The position numbers were made by a program, and so were the translations under genes. From positions 1-37,637 of the forward strand of contig JBQTIU010000053.1 in the NCBI GenBank assembly GCA_052387815.1: 37,637 bases of DNA, in the 5' to 3' direction. The DNA comes from JBQTIU01 sp052387815 (GTDB lineage Bacteria > Pseudomonadota > Alphaproteobacteria > CACIAM-22H2). This document shows, one piece after another, positions 24,167-31,481 of this stretch. Below the pieces are notes generated by a model. The model was not told the DNA's origin. It saw only the letters and a program-made list of their open reading frames with translations, and searched no databases. Positions within the stretch are counted from its first letter, which is position 1; each line of letters opens with the position of its first letter.

Positions 24167-25591
24167 ATGATCGATTCCAAGGACCGCGGGTTTTCGCGCC
24201 GGACGTTCCTCGTTGCCGGCGGCGGGTTTGCGCTGACGGCGCAAGTCCCAGCTTGGTCGGCCGGCGTGGGCTCCGGGGTCGTCGAGTATCGGATCGCCGC
24301 CCAATTGGCTCGCGTGCCGCTGGTTGGGGGGTCTTACCGGGACACGGAGGTGTGGGCTTACGACGGTCGGGTCCCGGGGCCCGAATTCCGGGTGCGACAG
24401 GGCGAGCGGCTGCGCGTCATCCTCGAAAACCGTCTCAAGGAAGACACGACCATCCACTGGCACGGGGTGCGGGTGCCGAACGCGATGGATGGCGTCCCGC
24501 ACCTGACCCAGAAGCCGATCGCTCCCGGCGAGACCTTCACTTACGAGTTCGATGTCCCGGACGCCGGCACCTTCTGGTACCACCCGCATGTGCGCAGCTT
24601 CGAGCAGGTCGGCCGCGGGCTCTATGCCGCCCTGATCGTCGAGGAGCGCGAACCGCTCCCGGTCGACCGCGATCTCACTTGGGTCCTCGACGACTGGCGT
24701 TTGACCGGCAATGCTGAGATCGCGGGCGATTTCGGCAATATGATGGACGTGAGCATGGCGGGACGGATCGGCAACACGGTGACGATCAACGGGCGCATCC
24801 CCAGGACCTTCGGGGTGCGCGCGGGCGAACGCCTCCGCCTGCGGCTGATCAATGCCGCGAATGCCCGAATTTTCGGTGTTCAGTTCCAGGGCCACCAACC
24901 GAAGGTGGTCGCCCTCGACGGGCAGCCGGTCGAGCCCCATCCCCCGGCCAACGAGCAAGTCGTCCTCGGCCCCGGGCAGCGCGCCGACCTCGTGATCGAC
25001 ATGACCGGCGCGCCCGGCGAAATCTTCACCGTGCTCGACACGTTCTTTTGGCAGTCGAGATACAAGTTGGTCGACCTCGTCTACGGCCCCGAGCCGCTCC
25101 GAGGCAGGCCTCCGGACGACCCGATCCGTCTCCCCGACAACCCGCTGGCCGACCCGGATCTCTCCCGCGCGGAGCGCCACGACATCGTCTTCGGCGGCGG
25201 CATGATGGGCGGCGGCACGATGGGCGGCGGCACGATGGGCGGGATGATGGGCGGCATGACGATGGGCAACATCTGGACCATCAACGGCGAATCGGCGGCC
25301 GGCGACATCCACGAGCCCCTGCTCACCCTGAAGCGGGACCGCTCTTACGTCTTCGCCATGCACAACAACACGGCGTTCCATCACACGATCCACCTGCACG
25401 GCCAGTCCTTCCGCGTCCTGTCGAGGAACGGACGCGCCACGCGCCACAAGGAGTGGCTGGACACGGTGCTCACGGCGCCGAACGAACGCATGGAAATCGC
25501 GTTCGTCGCCGACAATCCGGGCGATTGGATGTTCCATTGCCACATCCTCGAACACGCGGCCGGCGGCATGATGGGCATGGTGCGGATCTAG
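24167..25591 (+). CDS. Multicopper oxidase (CueO/CopA-like)
   Basis: This 474-residue protein has a twin-arginine signal (SRRTFLVAGGGFALTA). All copper motifs are present: HWHG at 97-100, HPH at 139-141, HHTIHLHG at 405-412, and His457-Cys458-His459 with His463 and Met468 in HCHILEHAAGGM. The first supplies type 2/3 ligands and the last the type 1 site. A Met/Gly-rich segment near residues 345-366 recalls the Met-rich substrate insert of CueO. It should oxidise Cu(I), or another substrate, in the periplasm with O2. Tat export of the folded protein is expected. It heads the main plus-strand copper and redox series. Confidence 0.93.
   Translation: MIDSKDRGFSRRTFLVAGGGFALTAQVPAWSAGVGSGVVEYRIAAQLARVPLVGGSYRDTEVWAYDGRVPGPEFRVRQGERLRVILENRLKEDTTIHWHGVRVPNAMDGVPHLTQKPIAPGETFTYEFDVPDAGTFWYHPHVRSFEQVGRGLYAALIVEEREPLPVDRDLTWVLDDWRLTGNAEIAGDFGNMMDVSMAGRIGNTVTINGRIPRTFGVRAGERLRLRLINAANARIFGVQFQGHQPKVVALDGQPVEPHPPANEQVVLGPGQRADLVIDMTGAPGEIFTVLDTFFWQSRYKLVDLVYGPEPLRGRPPDDPIRLPDNPLADPDLSRAERHDIVFGGGMMGGGTMGGGTMGGMMGGMTMGNIWTINGESAAGDIHEPLLTLKRDRSYVFAMHNNTAFHHTIHLHGQSFRVLSRNGRATRHKEWLDTVLTAPNERMEIAFVADNPGDWMFHCHILEHAAGGMMGMVRI
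25199..25267 (+). repeat. Met/Gly-rich internal repeat in the multicopper oxidase
   Basis: Short in-frame units coding GGGTMGGGTMGG and GMMGGMTMG repeat two to four times. The 15-base unit GGCGGCGGCACGATG occurs twice in a row with a related third unit. The repeat adds Met residues that may bind Cu(I) near the type 1 site. Copy number could vary by slippage. Confidence 0.75.
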
Positions 25592-25610
25592 GCCGAGGAG
25601 GGCGAGCATC

Positions 25611-25787
25611 ATGATGTCCGGCATGGGCGATATGATGGGCGCCGCCTGGGCCGCCGGCGGCCTGTTCGTGGCGGGGCTGGGAGGGCTGGTCCTCGTGGTC
25701 CTCGTCCTCGCGGCCGTCGCCCTGACCAAATACATCTTCACCAAACGACCCCCGGAGCAACGACCCCCGGAGCAACGCCATGGCTGA
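25611..25787 (+). CDS. 58-residue Met-rich membrane peptide
   Basis: This short gene starts MMSGMGDMMGAAWAAGG, followed by one long membrane helix (LFVAGLGGLVLVVLVLAAVALT) and a basic, Pro-rich tail with the direct repeat RPPEQ-RPPEQ. The Met-rich N-terminus resembles the Met segment of the upstream oxidase and would face the periplasm if the basic tail stays inside. It lies 19 bases after the oxidase stop and overlaps the tlpA start by eight bases. No family is recognised. Small single-helix proteins accompany multicopper oxidases in some copper loci. It could be a membrane copper-binding or docking peptide. Confidence 0.65.
   Translation: MMSGMGDMMGAAWAAGGLFVAGLGGLVLVVLVLAAVALTKYIFTKRPPEQRPPEQRHG
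25745..25774 (+). repeat. Tandem 15-bp repeat carrying Shine-Dalgarno sites
   Basis: The unit ACGACCCCCGGAGCA occurs twice in direct tandem. Each copy contains GGAG. The second copy lies a normal distance before the ATG of the thioredoxin-like gene, and both lie in the coding frame of the 58-residue peptide. The duplication changes neither frame. Confidence 0.8.
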
Positions 25788-26433
25788 ACGGACTCCCGCT
25801 CCTCCCGCGGCGCCGAAGCGATGGCGCTGGTTGGCGCCGCTCGTCGTGGTCGCGGCCATTGCCGGCGGCGCCATGGCGCAGGCGCAAGCGCCGATGACGC
25901 TCCACGACAAACCGCGGCCGCTGCCGGAGATCGGATTCACCGGCGCCGGCGGCCGCGCTCTCGGCCTTGCCGATTTCCGCGGCATGGTCGTGCTCCTCAA
26001 TCTGTGGGCGACATGGTGTCTGCCCTGCCGGCGCGAGATGCCGATGCTCGACCGCCTCCAGGCCAAGCTCGGCGGCGCCGAGTTCGAGGTCGTGGCGCTG
26101 TCGATCGACCGCAGCGACATCATGATCGTCGAGGCCTTCTATGACGAGCTCGATCTCAAACACATGAAGATCTACCACGACCCGTCCGGCAAGGCGGCGC
26201 GGGCGCTCGGCCTCATCGGCCTGCCGACCACCTTGCTGGTCGATCGCCAGGGTCGCGAGCTCGGGCGGCTGGTGGGGCCGGCCGAGTGGGACAGCCCCGA
26301 AACGGTGGCGCTGATCCGCCGCTATCTCGACGCCAAGGACGACACCCCCAAGAGGTCTTCGATACCCTCGCCAGCGCCGGAACACGCCGCGCGGGCCGCC
26401 CGTGTCGATCCCCAAAAACCGTTCGCGGACTGA
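25780..26433 (+). CDS. TlpA-like periplasmic thiol-disulfide oxidoreductase
   Basis: The 217-residue protein has an N-terminal membrane anchor (WLAPLVVVAAIAGGAMA) and a thioredoxin-fold domain with the active site Cys80-Leu-Pro-Cys83 (NLWATWCLPCRREMP), then the cis-Pro loop GLIGLPTTLLVDRQG. It belongs to the TlpA/ResA group that reduces copper-binding or haem-binding thiols in the periplasm. It could reduce the Cys of the SCO protein encoded downstream, taking electrons from the CcdA proteins. Its start overlaps the end of the 58-residue peptide gene and has a GGAG site from the tandem repeat. Confidence 0.9.
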   Translation: MAERTPAPPAAPKRWRWLAPLVVVAAIAGGAMAQAQAPMTLHDKPRPLPEIGFTGAGGRALGLADFRGMVVLLNLWATWCLPCRREMPMLDRLQAKLGGAEFEVVALSIDRSDIMIVEAFYDELDLKHMKIYHDPSGKAARALGLIGLPTTLLVDRQGRELGRLVGPAEWDSPETVALIRRYLDAKDDTPKRSSIPSPAPEHAARAARVDPQKPFAD

Positions 26434-26455
26434 AACAGGATCAGGAGACTTGACG

Positions 26456-26836
26456 ATGGCAACGACAAAGTCACCGACAAAAGCCGCTGCCCCCGCGGTC
26501 CCGCCGCTGGCGCAGGAGTTGCTGTACGCCCTGCGCTACTGGCTGCGCCAACCGCGGGTCTTCATCCCGGCCGCGGCCGTTGTCGCCGGCGCCGGCCTCT
26601 ACTCCGGCTGGGGCTGGCTGGCCGCGGCAGGGCTGCTTCCGATCGTGTTGATGGCACTGCCTTGCGCCGCCATGTGCGCGGTCGGCCTGTGCGCGATGGG
26701 AAAGGGCGATAAATCAGGCACGAAGCAAGCATCGGCCGAAGATGCGACGACGACGCAGCCACTCTCGAGAGCAAACGTCGAGGACTGGTATCCCAGGGAT
26801 CCCCGGGATCCCCGCGGTCCGAAAAGCAACGCTTGA
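26456..26836 (+). CDS. Cys-rich two-helix membrane protein
   Basis: The 126-residue protein has two hydrophobic segments: VFIPAAAVVAGAGLYSGWGW, and LLPIVLMALPCAAMCAVGLCAMG, which holds three Cys in a C-x3-C-x4-C pattern with several Met. The tail is charged and ends in a RDPRDPRGP stretch. An AGGAG site precedes the ATG. I recognise no named family, though a Cys/Met-lined helix in a copper gene series suggests metal handling in the membrane. It lies between tlpA-like and SCO genes on the same strand. Confidence 0.65.
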   Translation: MATTKSPTKAAAPAVPPLAQELLYALRYWLRQPRVFIPAAAVVAGAGLYSGWGWLAAAGLLPIVLMALPCAAMCAVGLCAMGKGDKSGTKQASAEDATTTQPLSRANVEDWYPRDPRDPRGPKSNA

Positions 26837-26878
26837 TCCGCTTGGGGATCATCGACGGGCATCGCGCGAAAGACCGCT

Positions 26879-27514
26879 ATGATTGCGGGTCGCCCTGCCG
26901 CGATGACTTTGGCCCTGGCGCTGCTGATGGCTGCCGCCGCGCCGGAGGCGGGGCACTCGCTGAAGAACCTCGAAGCGCTATTGCTCAAGCGCGAGGCTTT
27001 CGTCGAGGTGGTGAACCGACCGGCGCCGGAATTCACGCTTCGGGACGCCGACGGCCGCTCGGTCAGGCTGGCGGATTTCCGGGGCAAGGTGGTCGTCCTG
27101 TGGTTCATCTATGCCTCTTGTCCCGACGAGTGCCCCTTGCAGAGCGAGGCCCTGGCGGCGATTCAGGAGCTAGTCAACAAGACCCCGATGCGCGAGCTCG
27201 TCCAGTTCATCGCCGTCACGACGGATCCCGAACGGGACCTGCCTGAGATCCTCAAGGCTTACGGGCCGGCGCACGGGCTCGACCCGGTCAACTGGGTGTT
27301 CCTGACCAGCGGTGCGGACAAGCCCATGGCGACGCGCGAATTGGCCGAGCGCGGGTATGGCCTCAAGTTCACGCCGACGGACGATGGCTTACTCATGCAC
27401 GGGGTGGTCACCCATCTCATCGACAAGAGCGGCAATTTGCGGGCCCGCTACCACGGCCTCAAATTCGACCCCACCAATTTCATCCTCCACGTCAATGCGT
27501 TCACCCACGACTAG
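26879..27514 (+). CDS. SCO1/SenC-family copper chaperone
   Basis: This 211-residue protein has an N-terminal signal or anchor (MTLALALLMAAAAPEAG) and a thioredoxin-like domain with Cys81-x3-Cys85 (FIYASCPDECPLQSE) and His179 in GVVTHLIDKSG, the three copper ligands of SCO proteins. It delivers Cu to, or reduces, the CuA site of cytochrome oxidase, or acts as a thiol redox protein. No oxidase subunit is present here, so another client is likely. The start could also be the ATG 24 bases further in. The last about 30 bases of the gene are repeated downstream at 28547, at the start of a duplicated segment. Confidence 0.9.
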   Translation: MIAGRPAAMTLALALLMAAAAPEAGHSLKNLEALLLKREAFVEVVNRPAPEFTLRDADGRSVRLADFRGKVVVLWFIYASCPDECPLQSEALAAIQELVNKTPMRELVQFIAVTTDPERDLPEILKAYGPAHGLDPVNWVFLTSGADKPMATRELAERGYGLKFTPTDDGLLMHGVVTHLIDKSGNLRARYHGLKFDPTNFILHVNAFTHD

Positions 27515-27559
27515 CATTGAGCCCGCGGCCGAGACCGTGATTCCAATGGAGGTCATGCC

Positions 27560-28477
27560 ATGAGGTCGCGCGCGATATTCGCCGTGGTTGCCCTCGCCGC
27601 TGCGGCACTGGCGGGCCTTGGGCTGTTTTTCGTTAGCAGTGGCGCGGAGACGATCGCGGTCTCGAAGCTTCCTCAAATCACGCACATCCACGGCATCGCG
27701 GTCGATGCGAGGGATCCCTCGCGACGCTTCATCGCGACCCATCACGGCTTTTACGTGGCGACCCCCGACGGAACCGCAAGGCTCGTCTCTGATGCGCGCC
27801 ATGACCATATGGGGTTCACTCCCCATCCCAGCGACCCGTCGATCCTTTACTCGAGCGGTCATCCCGCCGGCGGCGGCAATCTGGGGTTCATGATGTCTTC
27901 CGACGGCGGCAAGAGCTGGCGCCAGATCTCCAAAGGAGCGAACGGGCCGGTCGACTTCCACCAGATGGACGTGAGCAAAACCGACCCCAACGTCGTTTAC
28001 GGCGCCTATGGCGGCACTCAGGTGAGCCGCGACGGCGGCCGCAGTTGGAACATGGTCGGCCCGGCGCCCGAGGGCCTGATCGACCTCGCCGTATCGTCCC
28101 GGGACGCCAACACCCTCTATGCCGCGACCCAGCGCGGCCTGCTCGTGAGCAAGGACGGCGGACGGACCTGGCAGGACGCCTACCTCCTGAAACGCCCGGC
28201 CAGCATGGTGGAAACCGCCCGCGACGGCTCGCTCTATGCGTTCCTCCTCGGCGTCGGCCTGATCAAGACCACGGAGCCGTCGCTGGCCTGGAGCACGCTC
28301 AGCAAGGACTTCGGAGATCGCGTCCTGCTGCACTTCGCGATAGACCCCAGCGACGCGAGCAAACTCTACGCGACCACGCAGCACAGCGAGATCCTGGCCA
28401 GCGCCGATGGCGGACGGAGCTGGAAGGTTTTGGGGTCCGGCGAAGCGGTCCAGTCACTGGGGAGCCCGAGTCGGTGA
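27560..28477 (+). CDS. Asp-box beta-propeller protein (F510_1955-like), copy 1
   Basis: This 305-residue protein begins with a signal or anchor (MRSRAIFAVVALAAAALAGLG). It has at least four Asp-boxes (S-x-D-x-G-x-x-W): SSDGGKSW, SRDGGRSW, SKDGGRTW and SADGGRSW. These mark the sialidase-like BNR beta-propeller fold, but I see no sialidase active-site arginine triad. The start HIHGIAVDARDPSR is typical of the F510_1955-type family, often annotated as glycosyl hydrolase with no known activity. Several conserved His (HIHG, THHGFY, HDHMGF) could bind metal. GGAGG precedes the ATG. It follows the SCO gene by 45 bases. Confidence 0.8.
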   Translation: MRSRAIFAVVALAAAALAGLGLFFVSSGAETIAVSKLPQITHIHGIAVDARDPSRRFIATHHGFYVATPDGTARLVSDARHDHMGFTPHPSDPSILYSSGHPAGGGNLGFMMSSDGGKSWRQISKGANGPVDFHQMDVSKTDPNVVYGAYGGTQVSRDGGRSWNMVGPAPEGLIDLAVSSRDANTLYAATQRGLLVSKDGGRTWQDAYLLKRPASMVETARDGSLYAFLLGVGLIKTTEPSLAWSTLSKDFGDRVLLHFAIDPSDASKLYATTQHSEILASADGGRSWKVLGSGEAVQSLGSPSR

Positions 28478-28660
28478 TCGGATGAGGTGCTCTGAAATGA
28501 CCCCAGCTCGACGGCGGCCGACCGCGCCTGAACGTGCCGGGTCTAACACGTCAATGCGCTCACCAACGACTACCATTGAGCCTGCGATGACGGCCGGGAC
28601 GGGGCGTGGCAGGGCCGCAGCGGTGCAGCCCCGAACCCCTAGTCTTGCGGAGGTCATGCC
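28478..28660 (+). repeat. Duplicated spacer with relic of the SCO gene 3' end
   Basis: From about 28547 the sequence repeats, with changes, the end of the SCO gene and the spacer before propeller copy 1 (CACGTCAATGCG, then ACGACTA-CATTGAGCC). It then has about 42 extra bases and GGAGGTCATGCCATGAGG as in copy 1. This marks the left edge of the second unit of a tandem duplication. No intact gene lies here. Confidence 0.8.
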
Positions 28661-29557
28661 ATGAGGTCGCGCGCGATATTCGCCTTGGTCGGCCTCGCCG
28701 CTGCGGCGATGGCGGGCCTTGGACCGACTTCGCCTAGCCATGGCGCGGAGACCATCGCCGTCTCGAAGCTTAACGAAATCCCGCACATCCACGGTCTCGC
28801 GGTCGATGCCAGGGATCCCTCGCGACTCCTCGTCGCCACCCATCACGGACTGTACGCGGCGACCTCCGACGGAACCGCAAGGCTCGTCTCCGCTGCGCGC
28901 CATGAATTCATCGGGTTCACTCCCCATCCCAGCGACCCGCTCACCCTTTACGCGAGCGGTCAGTCGACCCGCCATGCCAACTTTGGATTCATGATTTCCT
29001 CGGATGGCGGCAAGAGCTGGCGCCAGTTGTCCAAAGGAGTGAACGAGCCGGTCTCCTTCCTCCAGATGGATGTAAGCAAAACCGACCCCAACGTCGTTTA
29101 CGGCGTCTATCGCGGCCTTCAGGTGAGCCGCGACGGCGGCCGCACCTGGAACATGGTCGGCCCGGGGCCCGAGGGCCCGATCGACCTCGCCATCTCGTCC
29201 CGGGACGCGAACACGCTCTATGCGGCGACGCGGCGTGGCCTGCTGAGGAGCGAAGACGGTGGACGGACCTGGCAAGATGCCCACCCCGTGAAACGCACGG
29301 CCACCATGGTTGAGGTCGCTCGCGACGGCTCGATCTATGCGTTCCTCCGCGGCCTCGGCCTGATCAAGGCCATGGAGCCGTCGCTTGCCTGGAGCACGCT
29401 CAGCAGCGACTTCGGAGATCGCCTCCTGCTGCACTTCGCGATCGACCCGAGCGACGACAAGAAACTTTATGCGGTCACGCAAGCCAACGAGATTGTGGCC
29501 AGCGCCGACGGTGGATGGAGCTGGAAGGTTTTTGGGTCCGGCGAAGCGGTCCAGTGA
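28661..29557 (+). CDS. Asp-box beta-propeller protein (F510_1955-like), copy 2
   Basis: This 298-residue protein is a close tandem copy of the preceding gene. It has the same N-terminus (MRSRAIFA-VGLAAAAMAGLG), Asp-boxes SSDGGKSW, SRDGGRTW, SEDGGRTW and a fourth changed to SADGGWSW, and the same HIHGLAVDARDPSR, THHGLY and DFGDRLLLHFAIDPSD segments. Differences scatter along the protein, including loss of the Gly-rich loop and of some His of copy 1, so the copies have diverged while both frames stay open. It ends 18 bases before the Rieske ATG. It is presumably periplasmic. Function is unknown. Confidence 0.8.
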   Translation: MRSRAIFALVGLAAAAMAGLGPTSPSHGAETIAVSKLNEIPHIHGLAVDARDPSRLLVATHHGLYAATSDGTARLVSAARHEFIGFTPHPSDPLTLYASGQSTRHANFGFMISSDGGKSWRQLSKGVNEPVSFLQMDVSKTDPNVVYGVYRGLQVSRDGGRTWNMVGPGPEGPIDLAISSRDANTLYAATRRGLLRSEDGGRTWQDAHPVKRTATMVEVARDGSIYAFLRGLGLIKAMEPSLAWSTLSSDFGDRLLLHFAIDPSDDKKLYAVTQANEIVASADGGWSWKVFGSGEAVQ

Positions 29558-29575
29558 TCGAGAGAGGTGACGACC

Positions 29576-30121
29576 ATGACCGAGGTCGCTCAGGTTGCCG
29601 GGGCCGACAGCCAAACGCGGCGCGACTTCCTCTATTTGTCGACAGGCGCGTTCGGTGCCGTCGGTGCGGCGGCGGCGCTGTGGCCGTTCATCGCCAGCAT
29701 GAACCCGGCGGCGGACGTCCGGGCGGTGTCGTCGATCGAGGTCAACTTGGCGCCCATCCAGTTGGGTCAAAGGATTACCGTGCAATGGCGCGGCCAGCCG
29801 GTTTTCATAGATCATCGACCGCCGGAGCGAATCGCGTCCGCCCAGGCCGACGACAAGGCCGATCTGCCGGATCCTGAGCCGGACAGCAGACGCGTGCAGC
29901 GCGAGGAATGGCTGATCGTCGTCGGGATTTGCACCCACTTGGGTTGCGTCCCGCTGGGACAGCCGGCGACCAGCCCGCGAGGCGAATGGGGCGGCTGGTT
30001 TTGCCCCTGCCACGGCTCCCACTACGACACCGCGGGAAGAATCCGCAAAGGTCCGGCGCCGCGCAACCTGAAGGTGCCGCCATACCGCTTTTTCGACGAG
30101 ACGATGGTGCGCATCGGCTAA
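29576..30121 (+). CDS. Rieske iron-sulfur protein (ubiquinol-cytochrome c reductase type)
   Basis: The 181-residue protein has a twin-arginine N-terminus (TRRDFLYLSTGAFGAVGAAAALWPFIASM) kept as a membrane anchor. The cluster motifs Cys119-Thr-His121-Leu-Gly-Cys124 and Cys143-Pro-Cys145-His146-Gly-Ser are those of bc1-complex Rieske proteins. The tail GPAPRNLKVPPYRF is typical of the same group. It would carry a 2Fe-2S cluster in the periplasm and pass electrons to a cytochrome c. No cytochrome b or c1 gene is near, unlike normal petABC operons. Instead ccdA and a monohaem cytochrome follow. An in-frame GTG nine bases earlier is a possible alternative start. Confidence 0.9.
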   Translation: MTEVAQVAGADSQTRRDFLYLSTGAFGAVGAAAALWPFIASMNPAADVRAVSSIEVNLAPIQLGQRITVQWRGQPVFIDHRPPERIASAQADDKADLPDPEPDSRRVQREEWLIVVGICTHLGCVPLGQPATSPRGEWGGWFCPCHGSHYDTAGRIRKGPAPRNLKVPPYRFFDETMVRIG

Positions 30122-30185
30122 CCAACAGGAACCAACTCGGGTCGAGGCCGCGCGCGGTGCCGAACCGCCTTGGAAGGGCTTGAGG

Positions 30186-30926
30186 GTGCTGGAACTATCC
30201 GGAATCGGGCTGGCGACCGCCTTCGCCGCGGGGCTGATCTCGTTCCTGTCGCCGTGCGTCCTGCCGCTGGTGCCGGGATATCTCTCCTATGTCACGGGAC
30301 GGTCGCTCGACGATCTCCGGCGCCCCGGAGAATGGCGCTCGCATCTCGCGGCCGTGTGGCTCAGCCTGTTCTTCGTGTTCGGTTTCTCGACGGTGTTCGT
30401 CGCGCTTGGCGCCAGCGCCACCGCAGTTAGCCAATGGCTGCTCAAGTACCGCTACGAGGCGAACCTGGTCGGCGGCGGCATCGTGATCCTGTTCGGCCTC
30501 TTGCTCGCCGGAGTCCTGCGCGTGCCCGGGCTCGAACGGGAGTTCCGGTTCGCCGGCCCCATCAAGGGTGGAAACCTTATCGGCGCGTTCGTCCTCGGCC
30601 TCGCCTTCGCCTTCGCCTGGACGCCCTGCATCGGCCCGGTCCTGGGCGCGATCCTCACGGTGAGCGCCTCGTCCGTCCAGGTGGCGAACGGCGTTTATCT
30701 GCTCGCGGTCTATTCCCTCGGTCTCGGCCTGCCGTTTTTGATCGCGGCGGCGTTCACCGGCGCCTTTCTCGATCGGGTCCGGAGCTTCCGGCGGTGGGGG
30801 CGGCCGCTCCAGATGGCTGCCGGAGGCGTCATGGCGATCATGGGCATCGCCATGATCACGGGCGACCTTTCGTCCTTTTCCTACTGGCTGCTGAAGACGT
30901 TTCCGGCCCTCGGGCTGATCGGATGA
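30186..30926 (+). CDS. ccdA: Cytochrome c biogenesis protein CcdA
   Basis: The 246-residue membrane protein has six helices. Cys24 in FLSPCVLPLVPGYLSYV and Cys148 in FAWTPCIGPVLGAIL are the signature redox pair of CcdA. It moves electrons from cytoplasmic thioredoxin to periplasmic proteins of the TlpA/CcmG type for haem attachment or copper-site reduction. The GTG start was preferred to an in-frame TTG six bases earlier because the GGAAGGG site is seven bases before the GTG but only one before the TTG. Its stop overlaps the start of the cytochrome c gene as ATGA, so the two are coupled. Confidence 0.93.
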   Translation: MLELSGIGLATAFAAGLISFLSPCVLPLVPGYLSYVTGRSLDDLRRPGEWRSHLAAVWLSLFFVFGFSTVFVALGASATAVSQWLLKYRYEANLVGGGIVILFGLLLAGVLRVPGLEREFRFAGPIKGGNLIGAFVLGLAFAFAWTPCIGPVLGAILTVSASSVQVANGVYLLAVYSLGLGLPFLIAAAFTGAFLDRVRSFRRWGRPLQMAAGGVMAIMGIAMITGDLSSFSYWLLKTFPALGLIG

Positions 30927-31462
30927 TCGAGGCAACCGGAATGGCCGCTATTCGAGGTGGATTCGAGCGCATCTTGCGTGGCACGCGGGGAGCCATCGGC
31001 CTGGCCGTCGGAGGCATTCTCGTCGTTGCGGTCGGGGCCGGCGTCATGCTCGACCGCGCCGGCCTATTCGGCGCCGGCAAGGCGGGCGCCGATCCGACAA
31101 ACGCGACTCAGGTTGCCCTGGGCGCGAAGGTCTATGAGGCAAGCTGCGCCAACTGCCACGGCGCCAAGCTGGAAGGCCAGCCGGCCTGGCAGCGGCGGCT
31201 GCCGACCGGCCGGTTGCCGGCACCGCCGCACGACGAGACCGGCCACACCTGGCACCATCCCGACCGACATTTGTTCGAGATCACCAAGAGCGGCATCCAG
31301 GCGTTCGCCCCGCCCGGCTACGAGACCGACATGCCGGCCTTCGCTTCGACCCTGAGCGATAAGGAAATCTGGGCGGTCATCGCTTTCCTCAAGAGCACGT
31401 GGCTGCCCGAAATCCGGCGGCGGCAGGACGAAATCAGCCGGCAGACGCGAATCGGACCATGA
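30923..31462 (+). CDS. Membrane-anchored monohaem cytochrome c
   Basis: The 179-residue protein has an N-terminal membrane helix (GAIGLAVGGILVVAVGAGVML) and one class I cytochrome domain with Cys75-Ala-Asn-Cys78-His79 and the probable sixth ligand Met137 in ETDMPAFAS. The middle (PPHDETGHTWHHPDRHLFEITKSG) is a pattern common in cytochromes of copper gene sets. It would pass electrons in the periplasm, perhaps from the Rieske protein encoded upstream to an oxidase. Its start is coupled to the ccdA stop. The pairing with ccdA fits a need for haem attachment. Confidence 0.92.
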   Translation: MIEATGMAAIRGGFERILRGTRGAIGLAVGGILVVAVGAGVMLDRAGLFGAGKAGADPTNATQVALGAKVYEASCANCHGAKLEGQPAWQRRLPTGRLPAPPHDETGHTWHHPDRHLFEITKSGIQAFAPPGYETDMPAFASTLSDKEIWAVIAFLKSTWLPEIRRRQDEISRQTRIGP

Positions 31463-31481
31463 AACTCGCCAGGAGGACCCA

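Noticed and set aside
24104..25744. Minus-strand open frame of 546 codons across the multicopper oxidase
   Set aside because: It is a mirror of the oxidase gene, with no recognisable motif, while the plus strand has every copper-binding motif.
27560..29557. Sialidase activity of the Asp-box proteins
   Set aside because: Asp-boxes only mark the propeller fold. I found no arginine triad or catalytic Tyr/Glu pattern that would support sialidase.
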